DNA of 64,000 nucleotides from Amyloporia xantha (Eukaryota; Basidiomycota; Agaricomycetes; Polyporales; Adustoporiaceae): NCBI GenBank assembly GCA_036971615.1, contig JAYKKR010000048.1:62001-126000 (forward strand), given 5' to 3'. A model generated the notes under the pieces. It ran no database searches. It saw only the letters and a program-made list of their open reading frames with translations, and was not told where the DNA came from. Position 1 is the stretch's first letter. Each line of letters starts with the position of its first letter. Shown piece by piece: positions 57,601 to 64,000 of the stretch. Position numbers and translations under genes: made by a program.

Positions 57601-59019
57601 AAGTGAAGGGTGCTCCTCTACCTATATTGGCGTCCGTGGACACGTGGGATCGTGACGTCCAATATATTCCGCCCAAGGGGCCGTACGACCCCAGGTGGTT
57701 CATCGAGGGCAAAGCGGACGAGACGACGTCGGAGTGGATGTCCGGATTCTTTGACAAGGGTTCCTTCCAAGAAACTCTGAGCGGCTGGGCGCAGACCGTT
57801 GTCGTCGGCCGGGCACGTCTTGGGGGCATCCCGATGGGTGTGATCGCCGTCGAGACGCGGACCATCGAGCGCGTCGTCCCCGCCGATCCCGCGAACCCCA
57901 CATCGTTCGAGCAGCGCATCATGGAGGCCGGCCAGGTTTGGTACCCCAACTCTGCGTACAAGACCGCGCAGGCGATTTTCGACTTCAACCGGGAAGGCCT
58001 GCCGCTGATCATCTTCGCAAACTGGCGTGGGTTCTCAGGCGGGCAGCAGGACATGTACGACGAAATCCTGAAGCAGGGGTCGAAGATCGTGGATGGGCTC
58101 TCGAGCTACAAGCAGCCCGTATTCGTGTACATTGTGCCACACGGCGAGCTGCGCGGCGGGGCGTGGGTCGTACTTGATCCGTCCATCAATTCGCAGCAGA
58201 TGGAGATGTACGCGGACGTCGAGGCACGGGCTGGGGTGCTCGAGCCGGAGGGCATCGTCGAGATCAAGATGCGCCGAGACAAGGTGCTGAAGCAGATGGA
58301 GCGCCTGGACCCGGCGTATGCCTCGCTCAAAAAGGACGGTGCCGACCCTGCGAAGAGCGCAGACGAGCGGGCGGCGGCGGCTGAGGCATTAGCACAGCGC
58401 GAGACGCTCCTCATGCCGACCTACAAGCAGATCTCTCTGCTCTATGCTGACCTGCACGAGTGAGTTGATTTGATGTTCTAGATTTAGTTTCGTACTGATC
58501 GCATTGATAGCCGTGTTGGCCGTATGGAGGCGAAAGGATGCGCATCGCCGATGGTCTGGAAAGACTCCCGGAGGCGATTCTATTGGTACGTCCGCGCGAA
58601 GGTCGCCTGGTCTGACGCCATGGCGCAGCTCTCCGAAGCGAGCCCCGACTCGTCTGTGGAGTACCGAACGCAGCTTCTGCAGAGACTGGCATCCGTCGAC
58701 AGTACCACCGATCGCCAGACGATGGCCGAGGCGCTGGAGGCACTGGATCTGGCTGCGGCCATTGCGCAGCTGAAGGCCGACCATCTCATGCGCCGTATGT
58801 TGGCGCTGGCTCATGAGGACAGGAAGGCGACGCTGGACGGCCTGGTCCGGCTGGTGGACAACTTGGAGGATGACGAGAAGGCGGCGTTGATGAGTGCATT
58901 GCAAAACACGAGCCGCTCTCAGGGTGTGTCCAGTTTGTTTACATGATGCGTGTTGGCTATGGATGCTGACGTCTTTTGCAGGCCCGCCGTCGTATTCGAA
59001 CGTTTCTCCTTCTGTTTAG
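51679..59019 (+). CDS. ACC1: Acetyl-CoA carboxylase, 13 exons, 2,234 aa
   Basis: Exons: 51679-51718, 51774-51856, 51913-51931, 51984-52622, 52673-52918, 52969-54068, 54121-54974, 55030-55176, 55228-55331, 55382-55541, 55598-58459, 58511-58923 and 58982-59019; 6705 nt, all junctions in frame. This cytosolic multidomain enzyme makes malonyl-CoA, the first committed step of fatty-acid synthesis. Order: biotin carboxylase ([22 protein letters not shown]-grasp [28 protein letters not shown]), biotin carrier ([11 protein letters not shown], the Lys carries biotin), a long central region, and carboxyltransferase ([52 protein letters not shown]). Length matches fungal ACC. It ends [12 protein letters not shown] after a 58-bp last intron; without that splice the frame would end at 58946. 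A 19-nt exon 3 is easily missed. Confidence 0.96.
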
Positions 59020-59339
59020 ATATATACTTTCGGCGCTTCTCGCCATGGCTGTCATGTTCTCGGATCATAATGTAGCGTAGTATCAATTTGCGTCTTGTTT
59101 TCGCCGCGTATCTGCAATTTATCTCATAATATACTCATCTTGGTTATGTTTCTTGTGCTACTAAAGTAAGATAAACATAATCTCGATCTCGAGGGTCGAT
59201 CGAGCGGCACGTGCTGGTAGATCGTTAATGAGACTTGACGTACCTCCGGGTCCTTCAATTTGTCTACCACTCCCCGACCGAGTCGTATAAACGGAAAGAC
59301 TCACGAGGCTAGTGGCAGCAACCCTCTTGTCCTGAAACA
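59020..59339. other. ACC1 - QNS1 spacer
   Basis: 320 bp between two tandem plus-strand genes: ACC1 3' region and QNS1 promoter. No other feature seen. Confidence 0.5.
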
Positions 59340-62300
59340 ATGGGCCATCTTATCACAGTTGCAACGTAGGTCGTCCATTGTGAGGTCAGCTAGTCGGAAA
59401 CTGAGGACTTTGTAGATGGTCGGCCCTCTTCGCAATCCCACTGTTTACGTGACCAATTTGATCTCTTTCTAGTTCATTGAATCAATGGTCCTTGGATTTT
59501 CAGGTAAGAGAGATGTTCATCGCTAATAGGAAGTACCGATCCTTCGATAGGGAAACCTCGAGCGTATCCTGGCCAGTATACGCATCGCCAAAGAACGAGG
59601 AGCGACTCTGCGGGTTGGTCCCGAGCTTGAGATTACGTGAGTATCTCTTGTGTCCATCTTCCTCGTCTGACAAAGGACGGTCCATCAGAGGGTACGGATG
59701 TCAGGACCACTTTCTCGAAGGTGAACATGATTGCACGGCATCATTGTCCTACACTGACTTCCTCTATAAAAGGCGACACCAATCTACACTCATGGGAAGT
59801 TCTGGCCAAAATTCTTGAGTCAGAGGAAGCTAAGGGAATCTTATGTGACATCGGAATGTGCGCATATACCCGGGATGCCGTGAGCTCTCTGACGCCCGCT
59901 ACAGGCCCGTCATGCACAAGAACGTTATCTACAATTGCCGCGTCATAATACACAGTGGAAAGATCCTACTCATCCGCCCGAAGATGTGGCTGGCGAACGA
60001 TGGGAACTACCGCGAGTTGAGATGGTTCACGCCATGGATGAAGCATCGGTACACCGAGGACCATTATTTACCCAGAATCATACATGCCGTTACCGATCAG
60101 GTATCGTTATCTTTCTTCAAGTTCACGACTATGATATGAAAACAACGCCCATTAGACCAAGGTACCGTTCGGCGATGCGGTCGTTAGTACGATAGATACT
60201 TGCATTGGTGTAGAATTGTGTGAAGAACTATTCACTCCCGCTAGGTAAGCTTCCCTTTCCCCATCGTGAGTATCGCGCGTCTCATACACACCATTCGCCC
60301 CAGTCCCCACATTCTGATGGGCCTGGACGGTGTCGAGATTTTCACCAACTCTAGTGGAAGTCACCACGAGTTGCGCAAGTTGTACACACGTGTGGAGCTT
60401 ATCAAAGAGGCAACCATGAAGGCAAGTGCACCCACCCGACCCAAGTCCGCCATGTGACTGACCGTAGCGACGTTTATGGCGCCCACAGCTCGGTGGCGTT
60501 TACCTCTACGCAAACCAGCAGGGCTGCGATGGTGACCGCCTCTACTACGATGGCTGCGCGATGATTGCCATCAACGGACACGTCGTCGCGCAGGGCTCGC
60601 AGTTCTCTCTACAGGATGTCGAAGTCGTCACTGCAACGGTCGACATCGAGAACGTACGTGCGCATCGCGCGACTAGCAGTCGCAGCATGCAGGCCGCCGG
60701 CGCGGAGCGCTACCAGCGCATCGAAGTCGACTTTGCGCTGTCCGAAGGCGTGGACGGCGCGGACGAGGGCATCATGAGCCGTCGGTTCGAAGTTCGATAC
60801 CACAAGCCGGAAGAGGAGATTGCGTGCGGTCTGGGTTCTTCATTGTCACGGTGGAGAAGGCTCATCAATGTGCGGCAGACTGGGCCCTGCCTGCTGGCTG
60901 TGGGACTACCTGCGGCGCTCTAGGACGCAGGGCTACTTCATCCCGCTGAGTGGCGGCATCGACAGCTGCGCGACGTCTGTCATCGTATTTTCTATGTGTC
61001 GACTTGTCGCCGAAGCTGCTAAAAACGGAGGTTCGCACATTGTTGATTTCCCAGTCTCTTTGTTTCCTGACCGAGTTTTACTGTGTCCTTCACTAGACGA
61101 ACAGGTCGTGGCAGACGCCCGCAGGATCGCCGGAGAGCCTGAAGACTCGTCATACATCCCGTCTGACCCGCGCGAGTTCGCGAACAGGATCTTCCACACG
61201 TGCTACATGGGCACGGAGAACTCGAGTATCGAGACAAGGCGCAGGGCGAAAGCCCTGGCGGAGGCGATCGGGAGGTAAACCTATTCGCACGCCATCATTT
61301 CCTGCGGCGGCGAGCTGACTTGTATTGCCCAGTCACCACATCGATCTGAACATGGACACGATCGTCACCGCCGTGCGCAGCCTTTTCTCGTTCGTGACGG
61401 GCGTCAAGCCGCAGTACCGTGTGCACGGCGGTTCGGGCGCGGAGAACCTCGCTCTGCAGAATATCCAGGTCCGTGAGGAATGCATGCTGTGGCGGACGCG
61501 ACTCGCTGATGAATACTACGCTAGGCACGGCTTCGCATGGTGCTGGCTTATATGTTTGCACAGCTGCTTCCATGGGTGAGGGGGAGGTCGGGAGGGCTCC
61601 TCGTCCTGGGCAGTGCCAATGTCGATGAGAGGTAAGTGACTATATGCGTTTTTATAGCGCGGACGAGGCGTGGATAACCGTTGATTCTTTCGCAAGCTTG
61701 CGAGGGTACCTGACCAAGTACGACTGTTCGTCCGGTAAGTCGTACACGTCACAAATCATCTAGCTCAAGTCTCACCTGAAGCTTCTGGCAGCGGACGTCA
61801 ACCCCATCGGTGCAATCAGTAAGACCGACCTGAAACGATTTATTGCGTACGCCCAAGGCGCGTTCGATCTTCCCATCTTGGAGGAGTGAGTGTGCACCAT
61901 CCTCTCAAGGCCAGAATGCAGCTTGATACATCATGCTTTTCGTAGGTTCCTGGAAGCGATCCCTACCGCTGAACTGGAGCCCACTACCGAGGAGTATGTG
62001 CAGGCCGACGAGGTCAGTGAAATGTTCATTTCTGCCTGGCCATTTGTGACCGTGATCGCTATTCGTTAGGCCGACATGGGCATGACGTACGATGAGCTGT
62101 CCGTCTTCGGACGGCTGCGGAAGGTCGAGAAATGCGGGCCATACAGCATGTTCACTAAGCTGGTCCACGAATGGGGATCGTCTTTGTCTCCTGTCCAGGT
62201 CTGTTTACGATGTGATATTCTCTTTACTAGGCGGTTTCTTGACATCTTTTGACTTCCACCGAGCAGATCGCCGAGAAGGTCAAACATTTCTTCTTTGAGT

Positions 62301-62605
62301 ACGCGAGGAACCGACACAAGATGACGACGCTGACGCCGTCGTACCATGCGGTGAGTTCACTGGATCTATGCGGAATGACCTACTGAAATTCGTTGCTCCA
62401 GGAACAATACAGCCCTGATGATAACAGTATGTGATGACCATTACAGCTTATACGCATGCTGCTTACACTGGTCATTGCAGGATTCGACCTCCGTCCATTC
62501 CTGTACCCGTCGCGCTTCCCGTGGCAGTTCAAGAAGATCGACGAAGTGGCTGCGGCGCTGCCGGACAGATCGAACAAGGATGCGCCGAAGACCGCGACGA
62601 CGTGA
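59340..62605 (+). CDS. QNS1: Glutamine-dependent NAD+ synthetase, 20 exons, 708 aa
   Basis: Exons: 59340-59365, 59473-59503, 59551-59636, 59689-59720, 59773-59857, 59905-60100, 60162-60244, 60304-60421, 60489-60823, 60879-61030, 61097-61274, 61333-61468, 61525-61631, 61697-61734, 61792-61885, 61946-62012, 62070-62198, 62267-62350, 62402-62426 and 62481-62605; 2127 nt. The enzyme amidates nicotinic acid adenine dinucleotide to NAD+ with ammonia from glutamine. The N-terminal nitrilase-type domain has the Glu-Lys-Cys triad ([28 protein letters not shown]); the C-terminal synthetase has the PP-loop PLSGGIDS and the blocks [19 protein letters not shown] and [11 protein letters not shown]. Intron 8 (60422-60488) is GC-AG. 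Exon 1 joins as VATSLNQW, where many relatives have VATCSLNQW. Confidence 0.95.
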
Positions 62606-64000
62606 TGGACAACAAATGGATGACGAGAATGGAGTAAATAGCGGTATAAGTGGTTATAACAATAGATAGAGCACGTGTATGCTACGGAGCAGTTGCAGTA
62701 AGAGAGAGATGCCACAAGTAGAAGCGCATACATGAAACGCTAGTGGATTCATCGCTGATCATAATCCAGGCAATAGCTGGACTGTGCACTGCTCACTAAA
62801 CTCACGTTCGAGGACGGGATAGCTGTGAGCGTTTCGCTCACTCATGTGGGATTATGTTCGGACAGGAGTGAGACCTGTCCGAGGGAAGATGACGATACAG
62901 AAAGGGTGGGCGCATCGCAGGAACAAGGCTTCCATGCAACTCCGGCATCATAATTGTGGCATCTTTGCACTCTCCACTGTACACATACCTCGGAGTAATT
63001 CAGCCCGAAAGGCTTTCATGCCGGACTAGCACTGGGCTTGCAGGCCCCCTGGAGTAGTAGGCAAGGCAACGAGGCAACGAGCGGATAGCGACTCGTATGG
63101 GGGGGTCCAGAGTGTATAGCCCAGGTAGGGAGCAGTCGTATTACCCCTCTATTAAATTCAACGATCAGCGTTTTGCACATTCGCTCGGGGCGGGCCTCCC
63201 AGATTCCTTCGCGATGTCGTCTTTCGAGTTTCGACATATCGGAGTCCCCCGTTCCTTGAAAAGTTCAGTATCGATGTTCTCCAAAGTACTCTAAAAATGA
63301 ATAGGAGTATTAGCATAAATTTGGGTAATAAAAATACAAATGAACGTGCACCATGTCCTGCTCAAAGTGCAAGTATGTTGGGTTGCAGTCCTGGAGATTG
63401 GTATCGGGGAATATTTGTCTTTGTTGTCCAGAGGCTTTGACGCCCGATGTTACCATTCAGGGACCTCTCTGTAGCCGCCGGCAAATCTACGCTACGGTAC
63501 TCACATTATTACTCTTTCCGATAATCACCACAAATTCTCACATGTGTTTGTGATCTTGTCTCACTGGATTGAACATTGTTTCGTTGATAACTTGGCAGCT
63601 TCAGGCCAGAATTTGACTAGGAGTTGATAATCAAGCTCAAGTCTGGCGGACGGACTCCTACTGTGTCGGAGTAGGATTTCCTCTGAACAATGAAGTCGGC
63701 CGTCTGGGATCATCGAGCATATCATCTATTTGCTCTTCCGAGCTCTGGGGGAGTGCAGTTCCATAAGCCAAGATGGCCACTGGTAACGTAAGTAAAGAGC
63801 ACAGATTCCGAGAACTGCAGCACGCTGTGGCGTGCCCTCAAATAACCATACACAGCTAATCGGGGTACTTGATGACCAAGAAGACTGTGGCTCCGCTTCA
63901 AATGACTGGTGTTGGCTACAATAGTGAGCTTTGTACTTTGTCCAAAAGTATAGAACAATACAGTTGACGATACACTGTACGTGGCTCGGCCACAATCCCA
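62606..64000. other. Right-hand 1.4 kb, no gene supported
   Basis: Downstream of QNS1. Only short open frames without recognisable domains (for example 62844-63029, and overlapping minus frames at 63722-63995). A gene beginning beyond the window edge cannot be excluded. Confidence 0.4.

Noticed and set aside
57476..58054. Minus-strand frames opposite the ACC1 carboxyltransferase domain
   Set aside because: Shadows of a highly conserved coding exon; codon structure fits the plus strand.
1..64000. tRNA, rRNA and CRISPR features
   Set aside because: I looked for cloverleaf-type T-arm sequences and regular repeats by eye and found none that hold up; a covariance-model search would be decisive.

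Overview
The window is nuclear DNA of a filamentous basidiomycete, most likely an agaricomycete. The clues are many introns of about 50 bp, compact intron-rich housekeeping genes, a KDZ-class DNA transposon and fungal Copia, Tc1 and hAT elements. The agaricomycete placement is inference; no rRNA or other marker is present. I rebuilt exons by eye from GT-AG (twice GC-AG) borders and reading-frame closure. Every host gene listed with exons closes to a multiple of three.

Layout. (1) 246-2540: a 731-residue disordered protein of unknown function (minus). (2) 2998-29812: a 26.8 kb nest of five transposons. A Tc1/mariner element (25-bp inverted repeats, TA duplication) is the outer shell. A Copia retrotransposon (3086-18488) sits in the 3' end of its transposase gene, and that Copia carries a KDZ DNA transposon (about 8213-17785) in its leader. 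A non-autonomous hAT element (19608-29705, perfect 8-bp duplication) sits in the Tc1 5' region and carries a near-pristine LTR element (20635-29011). That LTR element shows no recognisable polymerase. It has one open frame of about 1,820 codons, whose stop codon overlaps the start codon of a second frame as ATGA.

(3) 31542-41640: two divergent paralogues of unknown function, named A and B here, enclose sec6 (exocyst), RPL33/eL33, argJ (arginine biosynthesis) and a gene for a small membrane-anchored protein. (4) 44277-47264: a Zds1-type regulator (minus). (5) 48741-50921: a secreted agmatinase-like ureohydrolase with 16 exons, one of only 9 nt. (6) 51679-59019: acetyl-CoA carboxylase, 13 exons, 2,234 residues. 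(7) 59340-62605: glutamine-dependent NAD+ synthetase, 20 exons, 708 residues. The last 1.4 kb and several gaps hold no gene I can support.

The right half is ordinary core metabolism and secretion in single-gene units. ArgJ and RPL33 share a 468-bp divergent promoter region; ACC1 and QNS1 are tandem. The left half is a transposon graveyard that can be ordered in time: Tc1 first, then Copia and hAT, then KDZ into Copia and the LTR element into hAT. The best candidates for undescribed biology are the polymerase-less LTR element and the two genes that travel with the KDZ transposase.
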